Below the pieces are notes generated by a model, which saw nothing but the letters and a program-made list of their open reading frames with translations, was not told where the DNA came from and did no database searches. Below are positions 14,328-21,906 of a DNA stretch of 31,362 bases, piece after piece. Each line of letters begins with the position of its first letter. Within the stretch, counting starts at the first letter, position 1. The position numbers and the translations under genes are program-made. The DNA lies in the NCBI GenBank assembly GCA_937880845.1, contig CALFLL010000052.1, positions 1-31,362 on the forward strand, written 5' to 3'. This DNA comes from an uncultured Drancourtella sp. Lineage in GTDB: Bacteria > Bacillota > Clostridia > Lachnospirales > Lachnospiraceae.

Positions 14328-15035
14328 ATGAGAAAAATAACAGGCGTATTGCTCTCTTTGGTTTTGCTATTTGCTTTAGCTGGATGTAGTAATACTGCTA
14401 CTGCCAACGGATTGAGTTTTGGGCCGTCTCCTTCAGCAACGCAACAGGAGGAAACTGTTGCAGAGGGGCAGTCAAACAGTGCTTCGGTGGATGCTGAAAG
14501 TGAAGTACCTTCCAGCACCACAGAAACAAATCAGGAGGAAACAATGGGAAATACAATATTAGTAGCCTATTTCTCCGCGACCGGCACCACGGAGCAAGTG
14601 GCACAGCAGGCCGCAGAAGTTTTGGATGCAGACCTCTATGAGATTGTACCGGAAGAACCTTATACGGAGGCGGATTTGGCCTATTACACGGGGGGCCGGG
14701 CGGATCAGGAGCAGGATGACCCCAACGCACGCCCTGCCATCACCGGCGGCGTGGAAGATATGAGCCAGTATGATACGATTCTGTTGGGCTACCCAATCTG
14801 GCACGGACAGGCCCCGCGCATTATCAGCACCTTCTTGGAAAGCTATGATTTTGCCGGAAAGACGATCATTCCCTTCTGCACTTCCCACTCAAGCGGTGTA
14901 GGCTCCAGTGCTGATGATCTGCATGACCTTTGCCCGGATACCGTGACTTGGGTTGAGGGTATGCGTTTTGCCAGCGGCACTTCCAGCGAAGAAATTCAAA
15001 GCTGGCTGCAAACCGTATTGCCAGACCAATTTTAA
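14328..15035 (+). CDS. Flavodoxin-domain lipoprotein (module B) with internal start site
   Basis: A 235-residue lipoprotein: signal with lipobox LAGC (Cys20), Ser/Glu/Thr linker (21-72) and flavodoxin domain (73-235). The FMN loop is SATGTT (83-88), and GYPIWHGQAPR replaces the GYPNWW seen in module A. Inside the gene, AGGAGG at 14533-14538 stands 5 nt before in-frame ATG 14544 (Met73), exactly where the flavodoxin domain begins. A second, cytosolic product without the lipoprotein signal is therefore possible, or the gene arose by joining a signal-linker segment to a complete flavodoxin gene. Confidence 0.9.
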   Translation: MRKITGVLLSLVLLFALAGCSNTATANGLSFGPSPSATQQEETVAEGQSNSASVDAESEVPSSTTETNQEETMGNTILVAYFSATGTTEQVAQQAAEVLDADLYEIVPEEPYTEADLAYYTGGRADQEQDDPNARPAITGGVEDMSQYDTILLGYPIWHGQAPRIISTFLESYDFAGKTIIPFCTSHSSGVGSSADDLHDLCPDTVTWVEGMRFASGTSSEEIQSWLQTVLPDQF

Positions 15036-15048
15036 GGAAGAATAGTCC

Positions 15049-15552
15049 ATGATAAAACAAAAACCGTTACCGGGAGAAGGCGGGAATCGTTACATACCGT
15101 ATGAAGAATGTACTGGAGAAGGTGAAAATAATAAAAAAATAGAAATCATTGCCCGAATTACTGAAGAAAGCGGAACTATTAAGGAAAACGCATTGATGAT
15201 GTGGAAAGAAAATGGGCAATGGCATGAATCACCTCTTACGGCTTCTGTTTTATACTACCCTGGTTTGGAGATACGGCTACATCAACGCCGAGTTCTCCGA
15301 GACGGAAAAGATATTAAACTTTCCAAATATGAATATGGTGTTTTGGTCTATCTGGCGCAACATCCTGGGTGGCTATGTAGTAAGGAGCCAATATTTCAGA
15401 GTGTTTGGCATGAAGATAGTGATAGTTGTCTGACTGCAATTACAAATACCATCAGTAGAATCCGGCAAAAAATAGAACCAGATAAAGATCACCCTTTTTA
15501 CATACAGACCGTATCAACTTTAGGATATATTTTTGCCGCAGAACCCTTATAA
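15049..15552 (+). CDS. OmpR/PhoB-type winged-helix protein without receiver (copy 2)
   Basis: A 167-residue protein. Residues 1-30 are a charged N-terminus absent from copy 1. From KKIEIIARITE on it aligns with the translated product around 8622-9044. The C-terminal half (about 78-153) is encoded by the 230-bp repeat and differs from copy 1 in no residue there. The winged helix keeps the OmpR-type ISRIRQKIEP recognition helix and the STLGYIF hairpin. It closes module B as copy 1 closes module A, and a strong terminator follows. It is an orphan regulator with no receiver or kinase nearby. Confidence 0.82.
   Translation: MIKQKPLPGEGGNRYIPYEECTGEGENNKKIEIIARITEESGTIKENALMMWKENGQWHESPLTASVLYYPGLEIRLHQRRVLRDGKDIKLSKYEYGVLVYLAQHPGWLCSKEPIFQSVWHEDSDSCLTAITNTISRIRQKIEPDKDHPFYIQTVSTLGYIFAAEPL
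15280..15509 (+). repeat. 230-bp direct repeat, copy 2
   Basis: It matches 8772-9001 in the same orientation with one difference (A15327 versus G8819). The two copies are offset by 6508 bp, the length of module B. Confidence 0.95.
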
Positions 15553-15586
15553 AAAATAGTCATGGTTCAAACCATGACTATTTTTT
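15551..15586. terminator. Bidirectional terminator closing module B
   Basis: A perfect 15-bp stem (15551-15565 with 15572-15586) around a 6-nt loop, with six A on one side and six T on the other. It serves the winged-helix gene and, in the other sense, the XRE gene at 15704-16072. Confidence 0.9.
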
Positions 15587-15625
15587 GTGGAAATAAGTCG
15601 AAAAATCGTCTGAAATTAAAACGTT

Positions 15626-15654
15626 TTTACAAAAAATTGTGATTGTGTTATGCT
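15626..15654 (+). promoter_or_regulatory. Extended -10 promoter antisense to the XRE gene
   Basis: TTTACA at 15626-15631, a 17-bp spacer and TATGCT at 15649-15654, with TG at 15646-15647 giving an extended -10. It points rightward into the 3' end of the reverse-strand XRE gene, and no + strand gene follows closely. A short inverted repeat (about 15669-15697, AAACTGG/CCAGTTT) lies just downstream. Confidence 0.5.
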
Positions 15655-15703
15655 ACAATAAACAAGAAAAACTGGTAAAACAGAAATTTCCAGTTTACTA
15701 GTT

Positions 15704-16072
15704 TTACTCAGGATCTTCAGATATAGGTTGTTCCGCATGGCGTTCTAAAAACTGATCTGCCATAAATTTCGCTGTACGGAGTAAAATCTGGCGTTCCTCC
15801 CTCGTACAAGCTAGGTATTTTCCGATAAATCGCTCCAGTTCAACGTCCTGCTCCGACATATTCGGATGAAATAGCAGATTGGCAGATACGCCAAGACTTT
15901 TTACAAGGGCATTGAGACATTCATAAGACGGGTTTACCAGTCCATATTCAATGTTTTGGATATGCCTAAGTCCCATACCGGACCGATCCGCTAGTTCTTG
16001 CTGGGTCAGACCACACCGTTTTCTCGCATCACGCACGCACTGACCTAAATACAAAAAGTCGCTTTCCTGCAT
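15704..16072 (-). CDS. XRE-family helix-turn-helix regulator
   Basis: A 122-residue protein with an N-terminal XRE/Cro-type HTH (residues 6-65: ARKRCGLTQQELADRSGMG...IQNIE.G...PS) and a charged helical C-terminus. On the minus strand GAGGTGA precedes ATG 16072 by about 7 nt; a TTG at 16078 lies directly against that site and is unlikely. A reverse-strand HTH gene next to a small sigma-like gene, xis and int is the layout of Tn916-like elements, where such a gene (orf9) is held to regulate transfer functions. That parallel rests on gene order. Confidence 0.88.
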   Translation of the reverse strand: MQESDFLYLGQCVRDARKRCGLTQQELADRSGMGLRHIQNIEYGLVNPSYECLNALVKSLGVSANLLFHPNMSEQDVELERFIGKYLACTREERQILLRTAKFMADQFLERHAEQPISEDPE

Positions 16073-16078
16073 TATCAA

Positions 16079-16553
16079 TCACCTCAAGTATATTCTATCG
16101 TGCGTGTTTTGGACGCTGAATCCCATGATAATGCGTATAAATATGTACTTATAGAACACAAAAACGGTATCAAAAAACCTTGTTATATGCCATATAAAAA
16201 ACGGCATCTATAACAAGGCGTTAAAGTATGTTCGCTTATAGCTGTCGTGGAAAGGGCAGTTATGAGCGGACTTTTTTTATTCTATTTTTGTTTTAATGAT
16301 TCTGGTGGCCTATTAAAAAAAGCCAATCGAAGGGACAAACAGCTTGCGGATTATTAAACGCAGTATCAAACGTATTATACTGCACTTATCGTTCATGCTT
16401 TTGCTATATAAATAAAAATGTCAGATGGTCTTTAGGGCTGTCTGGCATTTTTCTTTGTCGTTTTTTCGGGAATCGTTCCGAAACCTGTCGTTGTCGTTCC
16501 CCACCATCTTCGTTTCGGTCACTTGTTCATCTGCAACCGAAACGGAGGTACTT
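16079..16553. other. Intergenic control region with hairpins
   Basis: A 475-bp stretch without a convincing gene, AT-rich, between the divergent XRE and sigma-like genes. It contains an interrupted palindrome at 16178-16218 (arms CCTTGTTATA and TATAACAAGG) and a terminator-like hairpin at 16230-16278. It is likely the regulatory leader of the element's recombination genes. Confidence 0.55.
16230..16278 (+). terminator. Terminator-like hairpin upstream of the sigma-like gene
   Basis: A 15-bp stem with several G-U pairs (16230-16244 with about 16257-16271) and seven T at 16272-16278. It could attenuate transcription entering the xis-int region. Confidence 0.6.
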
Positions 16554-16984
16554 ATGAAAGAAGTCAATTTGCGGGAGCTTTATCCCGATGTTTATAAAAC
16601 AGATTATTTTGTGGAAGTCACAGAAGATGTCTTGGAGGTGTTCAAGAACGCAGATCGAGCTGAGAGTGCTTATGAGCGTCGGATGTATCGTTACAAAGCG
16701 CAGTATTCCTTGGATTGCAACAGCTGCATGGAGCAGTTTGTTTTACAGCGTCCTCCGACCCCGGAAAACTGTTGGAGGATCAGCAACTGAGGGAACAGCT
16801 TTACGCAGCTGTGATGGAACTGCCGGAAAAACAGGCCAAGCGGATTTATGCACGGTTCTACCTTGGCATGACACCAAATGAGATTGCACAGGCCGAGGGC
16901 GTGGATGCTCATCATATTCGTCAAAGCATCCGCAAAGGATTGAAAAAATTAGAAAAAAACTTGATTAAAGAGGTGCCCTTTTAA
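16554..16984 (+). pseudogene. Sigma-70-like (Tn916 orf7-type) gene with frameshift
   Basis: ATG 16554 follows GGAGG. The first frame encodes MKEVNLRELYPDVYKTDYFV... and runs into a stop at 16788-16790. The shifted frame continues as a family-like product (KLLEDQQLREQLYAAVMELPEKQ..., then a sigma region 4-type HTH in MTPNEIAQAEGVDAHHIRQS) to 16984. The break falls at the A run 16765-16768: one more A would restore a 143-144-residue protein reading PPTPEKLLED. Related genes sit ahead of xis and int in Tn916-like elements and act as small sigma-like activators. It may be inactive, a sequencing error, or rescued by frameshifting at the A run. Confidence 0.8.
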
Positions 16985-17452
16985 GCGTTTTTTGTCAGTA
17001 CAGTTAGAAGGAAAAACTTCTCCCCTTCTCTGTAACTTGACAACTGAATAAACGGCATTATCGGTACATACCCCATATAGGAGCGAATCAGGCGCGCCGC
17101 CAGGACGGACAGCTAAGGAGGTGAAGGACAAGCTGCTCCCAGCGATCAACGTCAGCCTGAAACCTGAAGGTGGCACTTCGGGCGCGATGATAATATGGGT
17201 GCTTAAAGATACTTCCTCACGGCCCGCCATAGACTTGGGGGGAACCCTGCGGCGCACGAGTAAAACGACGCTGCGGAGTTATGACAGCCGCGCCAGCGGA
17301 GACCGGTAATGTCCCTATCGTCAGGGGTGCGTGGCAAATGTGGCGAGAGATTTTCAAAGTTAGATACCATGCGCTGGCAGTTTTTTGCTGCCAGCGCATT
17401 CATGTGATTTTGAAAGCCACAACCACATCCTTGACAGAAAGGGGGAACATTT
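16985..17452. other. GC-rich leader upstream of xis, no convincing gene
   Basis: A 468-bp stretch, markedly GC-rich from about 17080 to 17340 compared with its surroundings. Open frames exist on both strands, but none has a proper start with a spaced ribosome binding site; the frame from GTG 17121 has AAGGAG directly abutting it. A strong palindrome lies at 17369-17399. The region is probably conserved non-coding or regulatory sequence of the element, or the remains of a lost gene. Confidence 0.45.
17369..17399. repeat. Strong hairpin upstream of xis
   Basis: A 12-bp perfect inverted repeat (ATGCGCTGGCAG at 17369-17380 and its complement at 17388-17399) with a T-rich loop. It has no trailing T run, so a processing, protein-binding or attenuation role is as likely as termination. 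Confidence 0.65.
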
Positions 17453-17683
17453 ATGGACAAATTGATTTCTCGAAAAGAGGCGGCCAAAATCTTGGGCATC
17501 AGCATTGCGACTTTGGATGCTGCTCGTAATAATGGCCTGATTTCTTATGTTCAGTATGTGCAGAACGGCTGCGTGTACTTTACAGATGCGGGCCTTCAGG
17601 AGTATATCGCAAAATGCACCCATCGTGCAAAACCTGTGGAGAAAAGTGCTACATACCGCAAGCCAAGAAGCACTGGAATATGA
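17453..17683 (+). CDS. Excisionase (Xis)-type HTH protein
   Basis: A 76-residue protein with a MerR/excisionase-type helix-turn-helix in residues 1-55 (LISRKEAAKILGISIATLDAA), a short wing and a basic tail. Proteins of this type bend DNA at the element ends and steer the integrase toward excision. A GGGGGA-type ribosome binding site precedes ATG 17453. It stands 84 bp before int, the usual order in Tn916-like elements. Confidence 0.85.
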   Translation: MDKLISRKEAAKILGISIATLDAARNNGLISYVQYVQNGCVYFTDAGLQEYIAKCTHRAKPVEKSATYRKPRSTGI

Positions 17684-17767
17684 GCTAATCCGTATCCTTG
17701 ATAGAATCTAAGATGTCTGATAAAACAAAGGTACAGCGCTGGAGATTATTTTTAGGAGGTGACGGAA

Positions 17768-18991
17768 TTGGCCAGAAGGCAAAACATAATTCCTCAATAT
17801 GGCACCGTCATGAAAAAGGGTGTCCTATATTATAGAACCAGAATCAAAGATGCAAATGGAAAGCTCATTGCTCTTTATGCTAAAACCCCGGAGGAACTTT
17901 ACAACAGAGAAACGCTTGCGTTGGAGCAGATTGAAAATGCTACTTTTCATCGGAAAACGCCCACGGTGGCCGAGTATTGTGAAAAGTGGCTACTGATGCA
18001 ATCGGTCCATGTGCGAGCAACCACCTTGACAGACTATACCTCAAAGGTCAGGCGGCATATCATAGCAGAATTAGGAGATAAGCGAATGGGAGAGGTTAGC
18101 TTGGACGATATTCAGCTTGCCCTCGTTCCGGTTTCCAAGAAATCCGTATCAGTTTACAAGTCCGTGGTGATTCTTTATAAGTCTATCTTTCGTTCAGCAA
18201 TGGAAAGCCGGATTATCGACCACAACCCGACGATTTATCTGACGACAAAAGGGGGCGGTGTTCCCCAAGAGGATCGGCAGGCGTTGACGGATGAACAGGT
18301 AGAGCGTCTTTTAGACGCTATCCGGGGGTTGCCGCCTTATGTGTTTGTTATGATTGGTTTATACGCCGGATTGCGCCGGGAAGAAATTCTGGTGCTGCAA
18401 TGGGATTCTGTATATTTGGATACGGATACCCCGTATTTGACGGTAAGGCGGGCATGGCACACAGAGCATAACAGACCGGTTATCCTGGATGAATTGAAAA
18501 CAAAGGCTGCGGAGAGAAATATTCCGCTCCCCGTTTGTCTGGCAGAATGCTTGAAAAAGGCAAAGGAAGAATCGACCTCAGACTATGTGGTTGCGAACCG
18601 GGATGGAGAACCGTTGTCTTACACACAGTTTAAGCGGCTCTGGCAGTATATTGTTACCAGAACCGTTAAGGAACGGTCGTACTATCGGTACGAAGATGGA
18701 AAGCGCGTAAAACATACGGTTACACCTGTTCTTGGAGAAAAGGCAGCTCATAACGGCAAAGTTATTTACAGCCTGGATTTTGATGTGACCCCACATCAGT
18801 TGAGGCATACCTACATCACCAATCTCATTCATGCGTCGGTAGATTCCAAAACAGTTCAATATCTGGCTGGCCATGAAAGCAGCAAAATTACTATGGACAT
18901 CTACGCAAAGGTCAAATACAACAGGCCGGACGAGCTGGTAAGATCAATGAGCTGCGCATTTGCAAGCTGGGAAGCTGCACAGGAATCATAG
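17768..18991 (+). CDS. Tyrosine recombinase / integrase 1 (Tn916-type)
   Basis: A 407-residue phage-type integrase with an N-terminal AP2-like arm-binding region (1-60), a SAM-like core-binding domain (65-160) and a catalytic domain (170-400). Catalytic residues are visible as R203 (GLRREE), H343-x2-R346 (HQLRH), H369 (LAGH) and Y379 (DIYAK). The start is TTG 17768, 5 nt after AGGAGGTGA; a GTG at 17759 sits inside that site. The TTG start gives MARRQ, matching MAKKK of the second integrase. It catalyses site-specific integration and excision. A terminator follows at 19009-19040. Confidence 0.93.
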   Translation: MARRQNIIPQYGTVMKKGVLYYRTRIKDANGKLIALYAKTPEELYNRETLALEQIENATFHRKTPTVAEYCEKWLLMQSVHVRATTLTDYTSKVRRHIIAELGDKRMGEVSLDDIQLALVPVSKKSVSVYKSVVILYKSIFRSAMESRIIDHNPTIYLTTKGGGVPQEDRQALTDEQVERLLDAIRGLPPYVFVMIGLYAGLRREEILVLQWDSVYLDTDTPYLTVRRAWHTEHNRPVILDELKTKAAERNIPLPVCLAECLKKAKEESTSDYVVANRDGEPLSYTQFKRLWQYIVTRTVKERSYYRYEDGKRVKHTVTPVLGEKAAHNGKVIYSLDFDVTPHQLRHTYITNLIHASVDSKTVQYLAGHESSKITMDIYAKVKYNRPDELVRSMSCAFASWEAAQES

Positions 18992-19008
18992 AATAGGAAG
19001 TGAAGCAG

Positions 19009-19040
19009 GAGCGAGGCAAGGATGTCTCGCTCTTTGTTTT
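19009..19040 (+). terminator. Terminator after integrase 1
   Basis: A 7-bp stem GAGCGAG (19009-19015) with CTCGCTC (19026-19032), followed by TTTGTTTT. Just beyond, an 8-bp inverted repeat (CCGTATCT at 19048-19055, AGATACGG at 19093-19100) brackets the leader of the second integrase. Confidence 0.7.
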
Positions 19041-19133
19041 GCATAGGCCGTATCTTTGATTGGATTGAGATTTTCTGATAAAAAGAGAGTGTAGATACGG
19101 AAAACGTACATTATCAGGAAAGGAAGGTCGAAG

Positions 19134-20345
19134 ATGGCTAAAAAGAAAACAGAAGTTCCGAAGTATGGAACCATTATATTAAAGGGTGTCCAGTATTACC
19201 GGACCCGGATTATGGATGCAGACGGTAAGCAGGTGAGCTTGTATGCCACTACTTGTGAGGAATTGTATGAGAAGCAATTAGAGGCCCGGCGGCAGGTGGA
19301 GGAAATCATCTTTCATCGGGAGCATCCGACGGTTGCCGAGTATTGCGAGAAGTGGCTGCTTATGCAGTCCGCAAAGGTCTCGGCATCTACGATCAGAGGT
19401 TATACGACAGATATGACAAATTATATCATCAAGCCACTGGGCGAGATGTATATGGAAGAAGTCACTTCTGATGATATTCGTTTGGCGCTTGTCCCGCTGT
19501 CAAAAAAATCAGAGGGTCTATATAATAAGGTAAATATGCTCCTCAAATGCGTTTTTTACTCAGCAGAGCGAAGCCAAATTCTTGAACACAATCCCTGTGA
19601 GGGAATATCGGGCAAAGGCGGAAAGCCATCAAAAAAGAGAGAGGCATTGACCGATCAACAGGTAGCTGTGCTTCTGGATACAGTCAAAGGGCTTCCACCT
19701 TACTTGTTTATTATGCTTGGATTGTATGCCGGTCTGCGCCGGGAAGAAATCCTCGCACTGCAATGGGACTGTGTATTTTTGGATGCGCCTACGCCTTATC
19801 TATCGGTGAGGCGGGCGTGGCGTACAGAACATAACAGGCCCGTGATTTCTACGGTATTGAAAACCAAGGCAGCCAAAAGGGATATTCCGATTCCCAAGTG
19901 TCTTGTAGATTGTCTGCGGGAAGCCAAGGCATCCTCCAATTCGGATTATGTGATCTCAGACAGCAACGGAGAGCCGCTGGCTGCGTCGCAGTTTCAAAGA
20001 GTATGGAAGTATGTAGTTGTCCGATCTGCTAAGCCCCGTAACTATTATAAGTATGTGAATGGGCAGAGTATCAAATACACGGTTACACCAACGCTGGGCA
20101 TGACGCAGAAGAATCAACCAAAAATCAGATACACGCTGGACTTTGATGTGACCCCACACCAGCTGCGGCACACTTATATCACCAATCTTCTCTATGCAGG
20201 TGTTGACCCAAAGACGGTTCAATACCTTGCAGGACATAAAAACAGCAAGACAACTATGGACATCTATGCGAAAGTGAAATATAATAAACCAGAGGAGTTG
20301 TTTGGGGTGGTAAACGGTGCTTTTCATCAGGCCCTCGCTCAATGA
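19134..20345 (+). CDS. Tyrosine recombinase / integrase 2
   Basis: A 403-residue integrase, similar to integrase 1 over its full length, with R202, H342-x2-R345, H368 and Y378 all present. AAAGGAAGG precedes ATG 19134. It has no xis of its own, and only 142 bp separate it from integrase 1. The protein is intact by every visible criterion. It could belong to a second element that landed beside the first, or be a duplicated copy. If functional it may use integrase 1's Xis or a different attachment site. Confidence 0.93.
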   Translation: MAKKKTEVPKYGTIILKGVQYYRTRIMDADGKQVSLYATTCEELYEKQLEARRQVEEIIFHREHPTVAEYCEKWLLMQSAKVSASTIRGYTTDMTNYIIKPLGEMYMEEVTSDDIRLALVPLSKKSEGLYNKVNMLLKCVFYSAERSQILEHNPCEGISGKGGKPSKKREALTDQQVAVLLDTVKGLPPYLFIMLGLYAGLRREEILALQWDCVFLDAPTPYLSVRRAWRTEHNRPVISTVLKTKAAKRDIPIPKCLVDCLREAKASSNSDYVISDSNGEPLAASQFQRVWKYVVVRSAKPRNYYKYVNGQSIKYTVTPTLGMTQKNQPKIRYTLDFDVTPHQLRHTYITNLLYAGVDPKTVQYLAGHKNSKTTMDIYAKVKYNKPEELFGVVNGAFHQALAQ

Positions 20346-20863
20346 AAAAACGCTATTTTTCATGGTTACCACATAGGATAACTGAGAGGCAAAGCGCCAA
20401 AAAAGCCCGGAATATCAAGGAAAATCGGCTCAGAAACTCTCGTAGTACGGTTTCAAAGCAGCCCGTAGAGCACCACAGTTCTCTGGGAGTTAATTTCAGT
20501 TCAGCAAGAGATAATCTTCGGAACTTGGATTTACGTTCAAATCCTTGTTTTACAAGGGCTTGTGGAGTTGTCAGATGTGGTGAAAAGCGGTGGAATTTAC
20601 TTAGTTCGCAACGCATTTGCAACACGTTTGCAACAAAAATATCTAAAAAATATAGGACACTTTTCGGTGATAGACACTGGAGAGTGCCCTTTTGGTTATA
20701 CGGATTTTTGTCGTATCCTGAACACCTGCTTCCGATAACAGGGAAATACAGGTATTCTGTGTGAAAAAGATATTCTTATCTTTTGGCATTTTGTATTATG
20801 CGGTAGAAAAGTCAAGATTGAATACTATAATAATTTTAATAATTATAAAGGAGCATCAAACAT
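20346..20863. other. Non-coding region after integrase 2, probable element end
   Basis: A 518-bp stretch where the open frames (for example 20342-20764) have unlikely compositions and no ribosome binding sites. It contains a 6-bp hairpin (GGATTT/AAATCC around 20526-20543), a pair of TTTGCAACA repeats at about 20617-20637, and an imperfect hairpin around 20653-20690. Short repeated motifs just beyond an integrase gene suit arm or attachment sites. No att core can be defined without the other end. Confidence 0.4.
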
Positions 20864-21754
20864 ATGCCTATAATACTCGATCATCAATTAAGAGAATATA
20901 TACCACACAATGTGGTAGAATTTCCAATCACCTATTTTCATGATGAACTTGCTGATTTGCCTGACTGGGGCGGACCGTTGCATTGGCATCCTGATTTTGA
21001 GATTGCAACCGCAGAATGTAAAGTTTTAGATTACCAAGTTGGTGAGCAGCACATCCTATTGGAAGCAGGTGATAGTATATTTGTCAACGGGAATATGCTA
21101 CATAGAATAAAACAGTTGTCGGATGATGTACCCGATCCAATGCCCAATATTGTTTTTTCCGGTACGTTAGTAGCCCCGGAAACAAGTACCATTTATCAAA
21201 AATATATACATCCTATTGTTCAATGTGATTCGTTGCCGTTCATTGTTTTTCGATATAAAGATTGTTCTCACAGAGAGATTAATGGTTTGATAAAAGATAT
21301 TTATAGGAAAATGAACGAAAAAAAATCGTGTTATGAATTGGCTATTCAGCGTAATATCAATCGCATATTTGAATATATATCTTGCAATTTTACTGAACTT
21401 CCGAAAGTACAGACACCACGCATACAGATAACTAATCAAATTCGTCTTCAGAAGATGTTGACCTACATTTATGAAAACTATGCTGGAACTGTGACACTTG
21501 AGGATATTGCAAAGGCGGCAAATATCAGCCGAAGTGAGGCAGGACGATGTTTTCGCACATATATGGGATGTTCGCCGATTGATGCACTGATTCGATATCG
21601 ACTTCAAATTGCCCACAGATTATTAAGTGAAAAAACGCTTTCTCTCCAGGAAATAAGTTTTGCTTGCGGATTTAATTCAGTAAATTATTTTAGACGTCAG
21701 TTCAAGAAAACTTATGGATATACACCGAGTCAATGCTTCGGTTTGGGTAAATAG
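20864..21754 (+). CDS. AraC-family transcriptional regulator with cupin sensor domain
   Basis: A 296-residue protein: N-terminal cupin-like sensor (about 30-110, with HWHPDFEI and EAGDSIFVNGNMLHRI) and a C-terminal double HTH of the AraC/XylS type (about 190-293, ending FACGFNSVNYFRRQFKKTYGYTPSQ). Such proteins usually sense a sugar or small metabolite and activate a nearby transporter or catabolic gene. AAAGGAG precedes ATG 20864. The MFS gene at 22183 is its likely target. The inducer is unknown. Confidence 0.93.
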   Translation: MPIILDHQLREYIPHNVVEFPITYFHDELADLPDWGGPLHWHPDFEIATAECKVLDYQVGEQHILLEAGDSIFVNGNMLHRIKQLSDDVPDPMPNIVFSGTLVAPETSTIYQKYIHPIVQCDSLPFIVFRYKDCSHREINGLIKDIYRKMNEKKSCYELAIQRNINRIFEYISCNFTELPKVQTPRIQITNQIRLQKMLTYIYENYAGTVTLEDIAKAANISRSEAGRCFRTYMGCSPIDALIRYRLQIAHRLLSEKTLSLQEISFACGFNSVNYFRRQFKKTYGYTPSQCFGLGK

Positions 21755-21799
21755 TGCTTTTTTTGGGCGTTATTGTATCTTTATTTTGAAAAAATCTGA

Positions 21800-21808
21800 T
21801 GTTATAAT
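21800..21808 (+). promoter_or_regulatory. Extended -10 element upstream of the MFS region
   Basis: TGTTATAAT, with TATAAT at 21803-21808 and the TG extension at 21800-21801. The -35 position is weak, as expected for an activator-dependent promoter. It could serve the genes at 21907 and 22183 under AraC control. Confidence 0.45.
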
Positions 21809-21906
21809 ACGTCTGGAAATTATAATGGAAGGATAAATATTACGGAATTTAAGTGGTTAATCATAGAAACTCTGCAAAATAGAAAGATGGAAGAATCGAG
21901 ACTATA

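Noticed and set aside
17121..17309. Plus-strand 62-residue frame starting at GTG 17121
   Set aside because: AAGGAG directly abuts the GTG with no spacer, and the frame continues open upstream without a start. I treat the region as a leader until homologues show otherwise.
16949..17505. Minus-strand open frames across the leader before xis
   Set aside because: They lack spaced ribosome binding sites, overlap the sigma-like gene and xis, and have the composition of shadow frames.
20520..20560. Possible tRNA 3' end (GTTCAAATCC)
   Set aside because: The T-loop-like string is part of a GGATTT/AAATCC hairpin, and no 5-bp T stem, acceptor stem or anticodon arm can be formed around it.
20617..20637. 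CRISPR-like repeat (TTTGCAACA twice)
   Set aside because: There are only two short copies with no regular spacer and no cas genes in the window.
20342..20764. 140-residue frame after integrase 2
   Set aside because: It begins inside the integrase stop region, has no ribosome binding site, and reads like translated non-coding sequence.
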